Shown here: piece after piece, positions 1 to 13,833 of the stretch
Numbering within the stretch: the stretch's first letter is position 1
Layout of the letters: every line of letters begins with the position of its first letter
NCBI GenBank assembly: GCA_024362935.1
Contig: JANCRA010000003.1
Location: forward strand, 52,799,844 to 52,863,843
Length of the DNA stretch: 64,000 nucleotides
Origin: Setophaga petechia
Taxonomy: Eukaryota; Chordata; Aves; Passeriformes; Parulidae
Reading direction: 5' to 3'
Made by a program: the position numbers and the translations under genes
The notes under the pieces: model-generated
The model's input: only the letters and a program-made list of their open reading frames with translations
What the model was told of the DNA's origin: nothing
Database searches by the model: none

Positions 1-495
1 CCATTTGATACAAAACAGAATATGTACTGATTTTAATCCTAGAGCTTTGTATGTCATAAAATTAAAATTACTTTGTTTTTTACAAAAATTACCAAAAAAA
101 ATTTTACAAATTTCAAAAAAAAGAAGAAGAAGAAAGGGGAGAACTTTAAATTAAGAAAGTTTCCTAAAGTAAATTTGTATTACTGTAGTAAACCCAGAAT
201 TTTTTTTGCTTGTATTTTTAAAATTATTAATTATTTCTGTGTTTATTAAATATTAAATATTAATTATTTTTAATTGAATTTTTTGATGTCTTTCATCACA
301 GAATGGAAGTAAGAGTCAGCCAGTCTTGTCATGCACTGCTCATTTTGCACTTCAGATGATTGCCTGTTCTCTCCCTTTGATGTTTCTTAAATTAAGAAGA
401 AGCTCTTTAATTGTGTGAGATATTCTCAGTGCTGATTCTGTGTGTGCACAGTAAGTGCTGGAGCAGGCCTGGCTGGGCTCTGTGGGTGCTGCTAT
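1..495. other. AT-rich intergenic, nothing recognised
   Basis: AT-rich sequence with short A and AAG runs around 90-140. No gene or known repeat is seen. Confidence 0.7.
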
Positions 496-501
496 ATAAT
501 A

Positions 502-546
<45 letters not shown>
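496..546. repeat. (TAA)n microsatellite
   Basis: About 16 units of TAA/ATA, nearly perfect. The poly-isoleucine frame on the minus strand is its shadow. Confidence 0.9.
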
Positions 547-547
<1 letters not shown>

Positions 548-1040
548 GGTACTTATATATAATATAATTATATATATATAATTATATAATATATCCATAA
601 TAGAATATATAATATATATAATATGTATAATATATGATATATATAATGTATCATATATATCATGAAATAATAATAAATATACTTATATTATACTTATATA
701 AATATACTATATATATAATATATATAATATGTATAGATATAGAATATATAATATATTATATTCTATAATATATTCTATATAATATATAATATATTCTATA
801 TAATATATATAAAATATATAATATATATAATATGTATAATATATGATATATATAATGTATCATATATATAATGAAATAATAATAAATATACTTATATTAT
901 ACTTATATAAATATAATATATCCATAATATATATGATATGATATTTATAATGTATTATATATATATTATATATAATATATGTTGTAGATAATATATTAAA
1001 AATAGTAATTATATATAGATAAAATAATATAGATAATAGA
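547..1040. repeat. AT-rich repeat with 209-bp tandem duplication
   Basis: Almost pure A/T sequence. A segment around 611-715 recurs at 820-924 with only a few differences, a 209-bp tandem duplication. It contains many short TATA palindromes and no gene. Confidence 0.85.
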
Positions 1041-2674
1041 GAACCTCTCTAAGCCTTTAAAGGGCAGAAGCTGTTATAAAGCAGGTTTTTTACTGTCGTG
1101 CACATCTTTGTTTTAAGTCTTATTTTAAGGGGAAAAAAAAATCCACATTTTTTAAGAAGTGACCCTCATTGTCTCTTGGAGGGATTAGACTGGTGTTGTT
1201 TTAGATTTGGACTGCCATGAATAACCTGGAGTGTGGTTATAGCTGCTGCACACAGTGTGTGCCTGTGGGGCAGTGAAAATACAGGAATTTAGGATCCAGT
1301 GCTTTGGGATCACCAGAGAGGACTGGAGAGCACCCAGTGTTCTGCTCATGGGAATACATCAAATATCTCATGGCCAGCTGCAGAGCAGCACAATTTTCCT
1401 CTCCTCATTTCCTTTCCCTCTGCCCCCAAAACGGTTTAGTACCACTGTCAGCCTGGGTATGGTGAATTTGAACAAATATATACATTGTTCTTTCACAAAG
1501 AACTTCCACGTACAGTTTCTAATTAAATGATTTGAATCATTCCAGTTCAATCAGCCAACATAAACATCGAATATCAAAAAGGAATCTCTGCTCCTGTAGT
1601 CCTTTGCTGCCTCCACAGAATGGTTCTCAGCATTATAAATGATGTTTGTTCCCCTGTTACTGCATCTCCAGATAATGAGCAGCTTTATTATAGTTGGAGC
1701 ATTATCCCAGCATGTATTTGCAAGAAGTATATGACAATGAAATAGTAATTTTTCATTATTTTCCTTAATATCTTTAGACCATCTATGCCTCTGATAAATA
1801 TTTCTACTCAGCTTTGTATAGAAATAGATTCCTCTTTTCTAAATTGCCCTCAACTGCAGTTTCTTTATATGAATTTTTAAATATTTTTATCTATTAGAAA
1901 GCTGTTTTTAAGGTCATCTCAGTGCTTTGCATGAATGCTTTTTCTTCCCTATGTTTGTTAGGAATGCTTGCTATGGACAAAGGAAGGATTATCTATCCAG
2001 GGTAATTTTCAGTTTTACTTTAAATCTAATGCAGACTGCTGAAAAGCATTTTATTTCTTTTAATCTATGTCTTAGTGATGAAGTTGTAATGACACTTTTA
2101 GAAGCATTACTTACTGATCTTGTTTTCAGTATACTGTATCACAAAAAGGGGTATCATGAGGTATTCAAAAAGACTTTGTTTCTTGCAAGATTTATCCCAT
2201 TTTTATTTTAATGTCCCCCTAGCACACAAGGTTCATACCCACTGATTATTTGGTTACACTTGGATTTATGATGTAGTTCCCAAAAGGAAAGAAAAAACCC
2301 CCTCTATTTTATCATATTGTTTTCTTCAAAGAGAAAATTTGGCTGGTCTGGGGGAGTGACTGCACCAAAATACTTCCTTAAATAACAATTAAATAAATAA
2401 TAAATATTAAATAATAATGTCTTCATAGTTTTCAAGAGTAAGAAAATGAGAATGAGAGAGCTGAGTGCCAGAGGGATGTGTGTGGGTCTCCTGTTTCTCT
2501 TTACTTTTTAACCTATACTGTCTTTCACAGCAAATATTAAAGACTAAACCAGTTCTGGTGTGGGCATTGTTTCCCTTCTACTACTTTGTTATGTTTGTAT
2601 TGGTGATTGTCAGACTGAGGATTCACATGAAATGCACTCTCCCATTTCAATTTTGGTCTCATCTAAAAATAGAG

Positions 2675-2716
2675 ATTCTATATCAGAAGACTGTAATAGA
2701 AGATAATGAGATGATA
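2675..2716 (+). repeat. Dispersed 42-bp duplicate, copy 1
   Basis: This 42-bp segment (ATTCTATAT...GAGATGATA) recurs at 4477-4518, 1.8 kb away in the same orientation, with two mismatches. It has no obvious transposon ends. Confidence 0.7.
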
Positions 2717-4476
2717 CCTAGGAAGGAAATAGCAAGCAGCAAGAGAAAGAATAGAAAAAAATTCGTGTGGCACTCAGCACTAATTTTGAGGAAATGAAGA
2801 CATTGCCCTCTAAAACTTTGCAGTTCAAATCCAGCTGTTTGCTGCTGCATTCTAATCCTTTCTGCTGTCTAGGTTTCTGGAATGATGGAATTTTAATTTA
2901 ATGGGTTTTTAGCGAGTTTATTCTCAGAATTGTCAATCTCCCTGTCAGAAATCTCATTAGCACAGATTAGATGTGAGGGCCATTGCCTCAGTGACCAGAG
3001 CAGGCTCATGTGGCTGCCCCTTGTTCCACACAAGGAAAGAGGCATTGGCAAGCTGGGCAATATAGAAAATGCACATGCAATGGGTCTGTTTTCTTTCTAA
3101 TTTAAGGAAGTTAAGGTGTGTGTCATCATTGCAGATGTTTTCAGCCAGTTTGAAGTGCAAGATGTGCATATCTCGTGTCTATTTGTGATAGTTTTCCATA
3201 TTTTTATTCATATACTCCTAATGTTTGGATAGTTCTGAAGTGCAAAGATAATTTCCTGTTATCTTTTCTCCTCAAGTGCATGTTAAACATGGCCTTGCAC
3301 AAATCCTGGTACATTAAATGTAATTGGCAGTATTATTGACATTTGCAGGTATGCACTGATTCAAAGGATTGCCTTATAATGAGCAATTTTTCACTTAATC
3401 ACCCTTTTCCCTCTGTCAGTGTGGCCCAAGTTAACTCCACTGATTGCAAAATGGGGATTTGAACATAGATTTTTATTGCCAGTGATGTCAGACTTCATAT
3501 GAAAGAATTAATATGAAGCCTTTATTTAATATACCAACTGGAAAAATACAGTGCAGTGAATACAACCTGTTTACATGATGGTCTTGGTATTGAGAAAAAT
3601 CTGCTCTGATTCACAATTTCTTATTGTATGATGTAGGACCCAGGAGAGTTTGATGCCATTAGCAAGTGTAGGAATGACTGCAGGAACGTTTCAACAGATG
3701 TCAGAATTGTGCATTGTTTTGTATTTCTGCTGTTTTCAAATATTTTTCTTTTAACAACCTCTTTGTCCTGCCAGGAGAAAAAGAAACCAAATGTTTTTTG
3801 TGTGGATGTACAGAGTTCACCTATAGTGACAAGGCAGCCTTGTCCTTCCTTGGTGCACTCCACACGAGCAGAGAAACTGAGATTTATGAAGCCACAAAGT
3901 GAAATAGAAATATATTTCTGTTGCTCTGTGGCGGCTGCAGTGACACAAAAGTTGTTAAAAGCAGCAGCACAAAGCCTGGATTTAAAACTCCCAACAGGTG
4001 GAACAGATCTTATTGCATTTGCCAACATATCTCAAGGCTCTCTACCTACTGTAAAGAAAATCCTTTTGTTGCTATTTTCAAACAGAGCATAATTTGCTAA
4101 GGAGCTAATGATATAAGAAAAATCAGTAGTTACTAAACAGGAAAAAACTCTAATTGTGTGGCAGCTGTAAGTGAAGAAAGGAAATCATGTTAAAAAAAGG
4201 TAGAATAGCTTGAAATGTATATGGGTAATATTGTGAGCCTTGCACGGGGCATGTAAAGCATTTAATTAATCAATCATTTCCAAATTTCCCAAAGCACATA
4301 CTTTGCTTGCTTCATTCTACACTAAAATAATAAAAGTGTCGTAATAGTTGTAATTTTGTTTAATTTCAAATGATGGCTGTTAGCAGAATTATCTTAAATC
4401 AGAATTTTGGAGATGTTGAACTGATTTTTTGTGAGTCATGAACCTGATTTATTTTTGTTTTTACAAGGAGAAAGAT

Positions 4477-4518
4477 ATTCTATACCAGAAGAGTGTAATA
4501 GAAGATAATGAGATGATA
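4477..4518 (+). repeat. Dispersed 42-bp duplicate, copy 2
   Basis: Second copy of the segment at 2675-2716. Homology fades on both sides. Confidence 0.7.
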
Positions 4519-5039
4519 GAAACACCAAGAAACAAGAGAAGCTTTATATGTTATAAGGACCTAATTATAAGTTGATGTTTTTATGAAGCTGCATTTTGTC
4601 TGTAAATTAATGTTAGAAAAAGTTATTGCCTATGTCTTAAAGAAAGATTTTTGGATTCTTTTGAGGATTATTCTAAGCACAATTTTTTTGTGCCTAGAAT
4701 TGAAAATAGCTGTGATTGTGAAGTGCATTTTTATTATGTTTTTACTTTCTGTCACTGGACTGGCTGGCTTTTGCCTGTGCTGATTAATAGAACACTTCAA
4801 CATTCATGTTAATCCAGAATTTTGATTACAGAATGTAAGCTCATAGACTTCAGAGTGTGAAGTAAGGCTATAGAGATTGTTGAACGGTTTGATGCTGAAA
4901 TGGTGCCATTGCTGTAACATTCTGTCCCTTTCCTCTTGCTGTGTGTCCATTTCCCTGAAGAGAAATGGAAAAAAAAAGCACTTTTGCTGCCCACTGCAGA
5001 ACATGTTGAGGTAGCTTTTGCCTAAGGCACTGCTCTGTA

Positions 5040-5090
5040 TTTTGGTTTTTTCAGGCTTTTTGGCTTTTTCAGGCTTTTTGGTTTTTCAGC
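5040..5090. repeat. 18-bp tandem repeat
   Basis: Two to three copies of an 18-bp unit CTTTTTCAGGCTTTTTGG, T-rich. A trivial replication-slippage repeat. Confidence 0.75.
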
Positions 5091-7787
5091 CTCTTGCTCC
5101 AGAGCAAAGGCTTAAGATCAGAAATGAGTTGCAATGATCACTATTTCTTTATTCCCTCAATAATTCTTTACAGAACTCTGAAAACTGAAAAACTGACTCC
5201 CAAAGGCGACTGAAACTTGTAATTTTGTTTTGCTCGACGTGAAGTTCTATAATCCTTCAGCACATTACCTGGTTCTCCTGTGGCATTAGGGTATTAGTAC
5301 TAATGGAAAGACATAGTTATTACAAACAATTCCAAATTTCATGGTGTGGATCTTAATAGCAGAAAGGGATTTTCTCGTGATTAAAAAGAAAAATGGGTGG
5401 CAAAATAAGGGAGGAATGCTCGTTACATAGGATGATCCCCTGGAGGCTTAATTACTGAAAAAACAAATAGGAGGTAAATGTTCAAGATGTTTGCAGGTTA
5501 AACATTCCATGAGTGTCTTTTAAATGAGAGTATCTGCAACCTTGGAGCAGCTAATTGCTCAAGAATCACAGCCATTTGTGCTGCCTCATTTTCCCCTGGG
5601 ATCGACACTCACAACAGGATAATTCTTACCCTGATAGAAGTGTCACAGTAGGGACTCAGTGTAAGTTGCTGATATGATATCAAAAATAGCATTAAGGTAA
5701 TTACATTTTGCACTTGTAATGTTTCACAGGCAACAATATAACTGAAAAGTACTTCTTTTTTTTGTTTTTTTTTTTTGTTTGCTTACAGTAACCTGGCCAT
5801 TCCAGAACAACAGTTTTCTACTCTTTTTCCTTTTAAGGTTGAGCAGTGAAATTATTTAAAAGTTTTGGGGCTTTTTTTAGCATCTTCAACACAGAATTCT
5901 ATCCAGAAAGCAGAGCTGAAGAACAAAGTAAAGTAAGTATTACACTGTTTGACTTGGGAGATGTTCTGTAGCCTAAGATGATCCATTGTGGGATCCATCT
6001 TCAGTACTGTTCCATTACAGTTTAATTTGAACTCTTTGTTCCTCTCATTTTCTGGAGGAAAAGTAAAACAAGTAGATTGTTTTATTGTTGTCACTTGGAT
6101 GTGTTCCAGTAGATAAAATTGAACCTTTGTGTTGAAAAATTTAATTCCCTGTAACACTGACGTTAATTGTGAATTGTGAAACCTATGCAAGGAAGGTCAG
6201 ACCTCAGTTTGTAGCAAATTGCCATGGAGATCTGGATTTAAATTGATCTCCTCCTGAAATTACCTCAGGTGACAGAATGACCTAGGGGGCACTCACTTGG
6301 GTCACCAGGGACAAAGGAAATGGATTTAATTATGATTTAGAGTCAGCTCAACCAGAGGTTTTGCAAAGCTTTGAAATAAGTTGGTGATGGTTCCTTCAAG
6401 TCTTGTATCAGTTTCTGGGAAATGCCCAAGTCCTGGGAAACACATCTTTATTTACATGTGATGTCTTATTTAGGTGGTGCCTACCATCTTATTTAGACAT
6501 TTTAGATTAGATTTACAACTCTGGTTCATTAAATCCTGGTCCAAACAAGTAACCCAGAGCTGACAAACACGGGGGGATCAGAGTTTAAGCCTTTGTAACT
6601 ACAAAAGACAAGTTGAAGAACTGATGGCAGCTTTCAAACCAGTGTAACTGGTTTGTAACTTGTCCAGCCTGGTGTGACTGGGATAGAGGTTGGCCCACAA
6701 AGCCTCCAGGAGCTGCCCCATGGAAAGCTGCTCTAGAACCAAGCTCTAGACTTGGCTCTGCTTCATCCACACCTCCAGTTCTTGCAGGGGAAAAGAAATA
6801 AAGGATTTGTTTACCTGGCTTTGAGGGGCTCCCTGACCAGGCTGCCCATGGTGACTGATTCCTGCCAAGGCTGGTCATGAAAATGTGTAGAGGAGCCAAG
6901 CTGGACTGATAATTTATCTTTGCAGCTGTTACAATTTCAATATACAAGAACAACCATTTAAAGAGAGATTGTTCTTCAATAAAAAAGGTGCTCTGGGCAT
7001 CTCAAAATGAAAGCCTGGAAATGAAGGTGAATTCAGATGATGTATTTGGGGGCTCTCCTGCAATGGGCTAAATCACACAGAGAAGAAAAAAAAACAACAA
7101 AAGACACATTGAAATACAATTTTATTTTGCCATTGAACAGTGCTAGAGACCCATTTTGTAGATAGACAAATGCTTGTCATTACTTTATGCTCAAAGGCAA
7201 CATTGAAAGTGACCTGGAACAGGCAGGAACTGACTTTTTTCTACTAATATGATATGAAAGTTTTATCGTATTAGGAATTTTCTGTCATGGTGGATTAGTA
7301 TCAGGTCATATTAATGTTCCTTTTTACTAACTTACAATGAAATGTGCTAACGTGACTACACTTCACTATCACAAGAGAAAAAAAGCAGAATGATTTTATA
7401 TTAATGTGATACCATAGAAAGATTTCAATACCTCTGTCCCATGGTGAGTAGGAAGAAGTTAAAAATAAAATAAAATATAATGGCTTGGGACAAGGAGTTT
7501 GTGGGATTTTTCTCCCAAGGATGAAACTCCTTCCCTCACCCTCCCTGCCCCCAACATCATGTCTATATTTGTTAAATGGTTTCTGGATTTTTGAAGTGAT
7601 TAATTTTGAAGCAGTTTGGGCTTGATTTCATAATTATGGTTGCTCTCCCATTTCTAACTAAAAGTCATTTGAAGCAGCAAATACTGAATACCTATAAAAA
7701 CAACCCAGGATGCTTCAGGCTGACTATCCCTTTACTTTCAACAAAGCAAGTGTTGACTTCTCAAAAGGTTGATCTAGAAGCCAAATT

Positions 7788-7866
7788 TAAAAAAAAACCA
7801 AAAAATAGAGAAGGTGGGGGGAAAAATAAGGGGGAGGAGGAAAAAAAACAAAAGGAAAAAGAAAAG
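7788..7866. repeat. Purine-rich tract
   Basis: An A/G run of about 80 bp on the plus strand with almost no pyrimidines. Low-complexity sequence. The charged open frame across it is not a gene. Confidence 0.75.
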
Positions 7867-8580
7867 CTATCATATTGTGTCCATGCTCCATTATGCACTG
7901 AATGCTGTGGCCAGAAATAATTAACAGGCACAAAGGGTGGCAGTTAGTCATTTGGCTGTATGATTGTACCTGCAAGGTTTCTTTCATCTGGAGCCAAAAT
8001 CTGATAAAAATGGATAATGTTTGAAATGTTCAGTCTTATCTAAATTATGACCAGAAAAAGCCTGGGTTTAATCTTGGCTCCAAACTTTTACAGGACAAAG
8101 CAGATGAGTTTGGCTCCTAGATTGAAACTCAAGTCATCTCTAATTCTGAAAATCTGTAATGTGGTTTTCAACGTTTCCTTTTTGATGCAGCTAACATTTC
8201 CTAAAAGCTTTGCTCTAAAATAAAAGGGATCAAAACCTGTCAAAAACCCTAAAGAGGTGATAAATTAAAGCAGAGTTATTTTTAAAAGGGCAGGATTGCT
8301 TCCTTGGATGACCTGCATGAAGAAGACTGGGTCCCCTGCAGGAAGGTGATGAAACACATTTACACCAGCTCAGAGGATTTGAGAACATTCTTCTTGCTGC
8401 AGGTACAGCCCTCTGCTTCAGGCCCTTGGCAGGTAAGGGGAGGAGAAGAGACCCCATCCTGTTCCCATTTCCAGTGAGAGGAGAACAGGTGTATTTCCCA
8501 GTTGTTATTTTAAGGAATAGCAGTGACAGGTCTGGAGCCCCTTGTCCTTTTGCTGGTTTTTGAGTTGGTTTTTTCTCTGA

Positions 8581-8697
8581 GCTTCTCATCCTAGTGCTGT
8601 CCCCATGAGGCTCAGCAGCTTCCCATCAGAATGGCCTCAATTAAAACAGCAGCACCACTATGTAAATGACTGCTTTCCATCATTTATGTTGTGTTAA
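8581..8697 (+). repeat. Diverged local duplication, left copy
   Basis: About 117 bp, from GCTTCTCATCCTAGTGC to TTGTGTTA, related to 9694-9793 in the same orientation with indels. It lies just left of solo LTR copy 1. Confidence 0.75.
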
Positions 8698-8794
8698 AGG
8701 GGAAGGGTCTGGAGCCCCTTTTGCTGTTTGCTGTCCTGGGTTGTGCAGTGCTGGCTTCCAGAGCATTGTGGAGCTGCAGGGCAGGGCTGGGGAT

Positions 8795-9184
8795 TGTCGC
8801 ACACATCTTTTTATGGAAAATCCTTTCCTTGGGATTTTTTCCTCCTAAGAAGCTGAGAGGCCTCAGGGACAAAATGTAAGCAATGGTTATCTGCTGCTGG
8901 GGAATGCATCAAGTGGATTTTTGTTTGGCCCATCTTGGATGTTTATAATTAATGGCAAATCACAGCCCGGCTAGCTCGGCTCTCTGTCCGAGCAACAAAC
9001 CTTTGTTATTAATTCCTTTCTATTCTTAGCTTAGCCAGCCTTCTGAGATTAAACCTTTTCTTCTATTCTTTTAGTATAGTTTTAATGTAATATATATCAT
9101 AAAATAATAAATGAAGCCTTCTGAAATATGGAGTCAGATCCTCATCTCTTCCCTCATCCAAAGGTCCCTGTGACCACTGTCACA
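8795..9184 (+). mobile_element. Solo LTR, family A copy 1 (ERVK-like)
   Basis: A 390-bp element beginning TGTCGCACACATC and ending in CTGTCACA. It is flanked by a perfect 6-bp target-site duplication GGGGAT (8789-8794 and 9185-9190). It is homologous along its length to three other copies in this window. AATAAA near 9105 and a TGGCAAATCACAG segment (degenerate CCAAT box) set the sense orientation. TG...CA ends and 6-bp TSDs indicate a class II (ERVK-like) retrovirus. No internal region adjoins it, so it is a solo LTR. Confidence 0.88.
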
Positions 9185-9190
9185 GGGGAT

Positions 9191-12100
9191 GTTGTGCCAG
9201 CCCTTTTGTTTTAATGAACACCTACAAATGAGACAGGCCTTTGTGCTCCAAAGCATGGCAAGGGCAGGCAGAGGTGCTGGGCTCCCTCTCTCCACCCCTG
9301 AACTGGGGACCTGAGTGCTGCTGTCAAGCTGGGGAACAAATCTCCCACTGATCCAGGGCATGGTGGTGTTGGTCTGAGCAGCACTCAGAGATATCAAAAA
9401 AGGTGGGCTCTACCCAGGGAATTTGGAAGCTGAAATGCTCTGCATCATTCAAAACACTGATTTAGGAATCTAAAGCAAAGCTAATCCTAATCCATGGCTC
9501 AGCACAGCAGTAACAGGCAGTTGCTAATGGGGAGAAAGTGGGGATAGCCAAGTCCAGCCTGGTTTTTCTGAGACTTCTAGAAGAATGTTGTATTAGAGAG
9601 GAGAAACTCCGAAGTTTTTATGTCAGGTTATTAAAAGCGTGTTTGTTAATCATGTATAGTCATTTAAAAGCTCTGCCAGGTTAGAGAACCTGGGCTTCTC
9701 ATCCTAGTGCAGTCTGTCCCCTCGAGCAGCTTCTCAATTAAAACAGCAGCACCACTATCTGTAGATGACTGCTTTCCATCACTTATATTGTGTTATCTCA
9801 CTCTTCAGACTGCTTTTTAATTTTTATGTTTGCAATTATAAGTGATTTAAAGGAAAATTCATTGCACGACCTGTCCAGAGTCATTAAATTCACCTAGGTT
9901 GAATAACCTGACACTCACCTGGAAATAACCACATCAGGGACATTATCTTACTGAATTTTCAGCCAACTTAGAAGTCCTTATCTCTTCTTCTTTTTCTCTT
10001 CCCTCTCAAGTGTAGTGGTGGGGGAAGGGGGAACATTTTTAATTCACAAGAGATAATTAGCCAAGTCTGAAAGGTGTGCACTAATTACAGAATGCTCTAT
10101 ATCTCGTGTAGCTGATTGCAGCACGGGTTTCTGAATAGTAGGTATGATTTTTTTTTCCAAACACTGTTCAGTAATTTGAAATGTTATTAGGGGATTAACT
10201 TTCCATATGAAAAGCTAAACTAATACTTATTATACAGATTATAGCAGCAAGTGGCCTACAAGCTGTTGAGGCCATTATTTTGCAGGCTGCCATCACTGCC
10301 GAGGACTGAGGAGAGTGCAGGAGAACCATCCCAGCCAGGGGAATGCACAGAGCAGCATCCTCTGCTGCTCCTCATCCTTCCCACCAGCCAGGCTGATTTA
10401 GGAAATGGCTCTGAAATGAAGAATCAGAGGAGGAAAGTTGTGAGGATTGTTTTGTGCAAATCAATCAAACTCTGCTGACCTGCTCGAGTTATTTAGACCA
10501 ATCTCTGGGGAAGGGCTGTTCAATGTTCACTGTTTTGAGAAAACTGAGCAGTACAACTTTAAATATCTATTTCAGCTTGCTGGACACAGGGTGAAGTTAG
10601 TTTCTGCATCACTATTTTTAAACCCTATTAAATAGCTTGTTGTGATTTACTGTTGATGGTGGTAGGTAGAAGCTGTTGCTGATTCTTCTTCTCTCCTCCT
10701 CAGTTTTTATGCTCTTACAGGGTCACATATTCTCTCTTTGTGCGACCTCTGATATTTGTCCAACCCATGGGGAATCTAACTGGATCCCTCCAAGCTAAAA
10801 GCATGAAGCTGAAGCTTGTAGTCCCAGTGAAAACCTCCCATTCCCTATGAACAAGGCAACAGCAAATGCAGACCTACTTTTAAATGGAGGCCATGCAGCT
10901 GTGACCATGGAGAATGGGAGGATGGGGAGCAGGGGAAGGAAGCTCTTTGATTTCTCTGCTGAATAAGTCAGCACTTAAGTATAGGGCTCACACTGGGGCT
11001 GTAAAATGCACACTAACCAGTGGATGGAAAATACCTTGTGCTTCTAGGGGAAATGTAACCTGGTTTTGGAAGAGAAAGGGATAAATGATAAAGTTTGTTC
11101 ATCTTTTTAAATCTGTACGCTGGTTTAGTGTTAAGTTCCAACACCCCTTGTCCACCAGCACCTCCCACAAAAAAGAAAACAACCCTGCTATTGTTTTAAA
11201 AAGAAGTTATTTTAATGTCAAATTGTACTAATTGCATTCTATTATTTACACTGAGTTGTATTCTTTGTTTTGCAAAGTACTTGGTCAGCTAATGATTTAA
11301 AACAGATTTCGTTATGACTTTTTTCTCTGCCTTTTTGTCTTCATTTTGCATTTTTTGAAAGATCAACCAGCAGAGTTCTTCCTAAAAAGACTTGCATATT
11401 CTCTTTAACAAATGTCCAAATTATTTATTAAAAAGCAAATTATCTGTTCTCACATCTGCCTACCTTATTAATCAATGCTTCCTTTGCTTTGCTTTTCAGT
11501 GCTTTTCTGTTTGTAGAATTATAGCTTCAGCCCCTCTGTTTGTGCTGATTTATGATTGAATACCTTATTGAATGCACTTTGTCCACATTTCTGGAATACA
11601 TTTGCTGCTCTAAATTTTTTAATGCATTTAGCTTCCGATATGAAACTTGGGGAAATGGTTCTGAACATCTCCACATCAGGTTCCCATTGCATCCCTTTGT
11701 CTATCCTAGCAGGAATATCCTCTGAGATTTCCTCCTGCAGGCATCTCTGAAACCCTTAATTGAACCACTAGTGTGCTTGTTTAAAGTGTTTCCCTCGCCT
11801 GGCTTTCTAAAATGATTTTTAAGCTTTCCCTACACACGTTTTCAGCCTCCCCAGCCTTCCCCTTAGCTAATGGCATTATGATGGTCTCCTGCCTTCAGGG
11901 AGCTCTCTTGAACTACATGAACTCCTGAAGTGTTGGTGAAGACTTCTCTCACTTTCTGTTCCCACTTTTATTTCTCTCTTGGATGTCTGATGGCTGGGCT
12001 CAGCTCTGCATCCTTTGGCAAGAGAAGAAAAGGGTGGGAGTCACTGCCTTGCTCCCCTGCACGGGCTGCCACTGAGAAAATTGGGAAACTGCATTGTACA

Positions 12101-13314
12101 AGGAAAAACTTGGCATGGATGCCATTAACAGTGGATCAAACAGTGAGTTCTTTTGGCTTTTATATCAGGATATGCCCACATGGTCCTTGCACCCTTAATT
12201 GTCTAACCAGAGTTGGAAAACTCAGACTGAAGTGCCAGTGAAGCTTTCAGGTTTAGTATAAAGCCTCTCTGCTTTAGTGTAAAGTCAGAGATCTGGGAAG
12301 CCTCGTGGGGAAGATTAAGGAAGATCTATAGAACACCCCAGTATGATTTCTAACAATTTTTAATTGTTCCTCCTAGCAGTTTATTTTGATTTTGTAAAAG
12401 CAAGCAAAACCCAATTCTGTCATAGGTTTTTTGCCTAAGATCAGCCACCACAGAACACTCCACCTTTGCAGTTTTCATTGTAGTGACAGGGTGAGGAGCC
12501 AGACAGGACTGAGAAAGCCACTTTGCCCCTGCTGCAAAGCACCAGTGTTCAGGCAGGAGGCATCAGATGCAGTCATATCTTGTAACAGTTAAATTAAGAC
12601 AAATTAATTCTTTAAATATTCCAAGCCGTCATTGGATTTTAGTTTGATGCTTTTCACTTTCATTCTGGAAAGTGAATTCTTAAAGCTTTGGATTTGACCC
12701 AACTAAAAAAAACCAAAAAAATTAAAAAACCCAAACCAGGAGAAAACCTCACACTGAGAGATTTTGACTGCCTGATTCACTTTTGGTTTTGTTTCATTTG
12801 GTTCAGCCTTTTTCTTTTAATACTTGATCAAATCTTTCACTTCTGATATTCTATGGATGGGTTCAAAAGCAGTTTTATTTGTCTTACATATTGTTCCATA
12901 TCTGGCTTGAGCTATGCTGGCTTCTCTTGTCATTTTGACACTGATTTACTGGAATGAACTTACATTTTAAACTCTGTTACTGTTCTTTAAATGCCTTCCA
13001 TTCCACATTAACATTTCTCAGCAATGGTTAGTTCTAATTAGGTTTTTATATCCAGCCTGTTTGCAGATCTAGCACAATATATTTTGAAAACAAACTTACT
13101 GGAGACTATCAGACATTTGAAGAAAATAAGTGATCGAGTGACTTTGCTGCTGGTAGTTCATCTATGTTCTGTGTGTGCTTGTACCCAGTTATATAAATCA
13201 TTTATATATAGTCATTTAACTCCTAAAGGAAAAAAAAATTCTATTGAAAGATCTGCTGCAGAAACTCATTTTTTTCAATGACCTGTGGCAGGTAGAGATT
13301 CAAAGGCTTATGAG
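9191..13314. other. Intergenic, no gene recognised
   Basis: Apart from the duplicate at 9694-9793, I see only unique AT-rich sequence. The frames at 10251-10478 and 11930-12241 lack any family resemblance. Confidence 0.7.
9694..9793 (+). repeat. Diverged local duplication, right copy
   Basis: Shorter, deleted copy of 8581-8697. The shared core includes AATTAAAACAGCAGCACCAC and GACTGCTTTCCATCA. The two copies flank the family A LTR. Confidence 0.75.
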
Positions 13315-13833
13315 TGGGTCATGGATTTCTGTTGGGGTGCTCTGAACAAGCTCACAAAAAAACTCACTCCCACCACACTGGGATGGGGGGAGACTTGGAA
13401 AGGTAAAAGTGAGAAAAATCCTGGATTGAGATAAAGACAGCTCAGCAGGGAAAGCCAAAGCAAAATGCACCCAAGCAAAGCAAGGAATCCATTCCCCCTT
13501 CCTGATGGAGCTCAGCCATGCCCAGGGGAGCAGGGCTCTGTCTCAGGGCTCCATCCCACAGAACAGTGACCTGGTGGGACAAACACCCCACTCCAAACAT
13601 CCCCTTTTCCTCCTGCTTCCCCCAGCCCCATACACTGACCGTGAGCCAGAGGGTCTGGGACAGCCCTGGGGCTGGCTGGGCTCAGCTGGGTCCTCTCCCA
13701 GTCCCTCTCTGCTGGGCTGGGAGGCAGGAGAGGCTTTGGCTCATCAACACTGACCCCAGCAGAAATGCAAAGCACAGCCCTATGCCGGCTATTATGGATA
13801 AAAAATCACTCCATCCCAGTCAAAACCAGCACA
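13315..13833 (-). mobile_element. Old avian LTR copy
   Basis: On the minus strand this reads TGTGCTGGTTTTGACTGGGAT at one end, then a G-rich TATA-region equivalent and a T-rich CTGTCTTTATCTCAA segment. It ends near CCATGACC. The order and several segments match a widespread avian LTR as I recall it; I do not give a family name from memory. No clear TSD was found and the element is diverged, so the outer edges are approximate. The GC-rich open frames at 13.5-13.9 kb are shadows of it. Confidence 0.6.

Larger units (their letters stand above)
1041..8580. other. Intergenic, no gene recognised
   Basis: Apart from the 42-bp duplicates, the 18-bp repeat and the purine tract, this is unique AT-rich sequence. 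Open frames up to 135 codons show no domain, no splice structure and no bias. If mammalian gene order holds, this side leads towards WT1. Confidence 0.7.

Noticed and set aside
2465..2797. 110-codon frame with a hydrophobic segment and a basic tail
   Set aside because: No recognisable family, no splice or promoter context. It includes the dispersed 42-bp duplicate, and a frame of this length is expected by chance in 64 kb.
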